From positions 1 through 6,327 of the forward strand of contig CAMWRC010000074.1 in the NCBI GenBank assembly GCA_947176565.1: DNA of 6,327 bases, given 5' to 3'. Shown piece by piece: positions 6,237-6,327 of the stretch; position 1 is the stretch's first letter, and every line of letters starts with the position of its first letter. The notes under the pieces were generated by a model. The model ran no database searches, was not told where the DNA came from, and worked only from the letters and a program-made list of their open reading frames with translations. This DNA comes from an uncultured Ruminococcus sp. GTDB taxonomy: Bacteria > Bacillota > Clostridia > Oscillospirales > Ruminococcaceae. The position numbers and the translations under genes were made by a program.

Positions 6237-6327
6237 TACCAATAAAAAAACATGATATAGAATTTTCCACTCTATTTTTAGCTATTTTTCACAAACGTAC
6301 CGCGTAATACCTGTAAATATATAGAAT
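6237..6327. other. AT-rich upstream intergenic DNA, no gene seen
   Basis: Upstream of the promoter lie 91 bp with no credible ORF, ribosome binding site or RNA gene. A run of seven A at 6244-6250 (T-run on the coding strand) and spaced T-tracts at 6263-6266, 6275-6279 and 6285-6289 could bend DNA or act as an upstream activating element for the promoter. The octamer CTATTTTT occurs twice (6272-6279, 6282-6289), exactly 10 bp apart. ATATAGAAT occurs at about 6255-6263 and again at the right edge. Confidence 0.5.

Noticed and set aside
255..6245. Other short plus-strand ORFs (for example 1113-1454, 3768-4040, 4718-5011, 5096-5428, 5982-6245) and minus-strand ones in another frame (1177-1377, 2473-2661)
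   Set aside because: All overlap the long minus-strand frame, are 60-115 codons, lack convincing ribosome binding sites and show low-complexity or improbable composition; they are shadows.
6254..6289. Possible terminator (ATAGA...TCTAT followed by a T-run on the plus strand)
   Set aside because: The stem is only five A/T-rich pairs with a nine-base loop; too weak to call in either direction.

Overview
The window is almost entirely one very long gene on the minus strand. It starts at 6106 and runs in a single open frame off the left edge at position 1. The 2035 visible codons encode a secreted, modular cell-surface protein, and the C-terminus is not in the window. No other protein-coding gene is supported on either strand. 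The base composition, the AAAGGGTGA-type ribosome binding site, the Thr/Ser-rich linker and the SpaA/CnaB-type modules point to a Gram-positive gut or rumen Clostridia member, plausibly Ruminococcus-like. That placement is inference from style, not from a marker gene.

Layout in gene order, from right to left. At 6237-6327 there is AT-rich upstream DNA with no gene. At 6208-6236 there is a near-consensus sigma-A-type promoter (TTGAAA, 17 bp, TATAAT, with an extended TGG -10). A roughly 95-nt leader follows, carrying a strong hairpin at 6153-6195 close to its 5' end, then a ribosome binding site at 6116-6125 and ATG at 6106. The protein then reads: signal peptide (1-40); a 'choice-of-anchor A' type adhesion domain (about 46-487); a first SpaA/CnaB-like module (about 497-612); about 570 residues of beta-rich sequence I cannot assign (613-1179); five consecutive SpaA/CnaB-like modules alternating between two subfamilies, A-B-A-B-A (about 1180-1973); and a Ser/Thr stalk of 11 or more STTT[E/A] pentads encoded by a 15-bp tandem repeat at 1-175.

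The parts fit an adhesin standing off the cell wall: an N-terminal head, a rod of domains probably stiffened by internal Lys-Asp isopeptide bonds, and a flexible, probably glycosylated stalk that would lead to a wall anchor beyond the left edge. The most notable observations are the regular A-B-A-B-A register (terminal Asp to next Lys is 9-10 residues at every junction), the SpyTag-like last strands of the A modules, the linked synonymous codons in the stalk repeat, and a leader hairpin whose G-U pairs form only in the RNA of this gene's strand.
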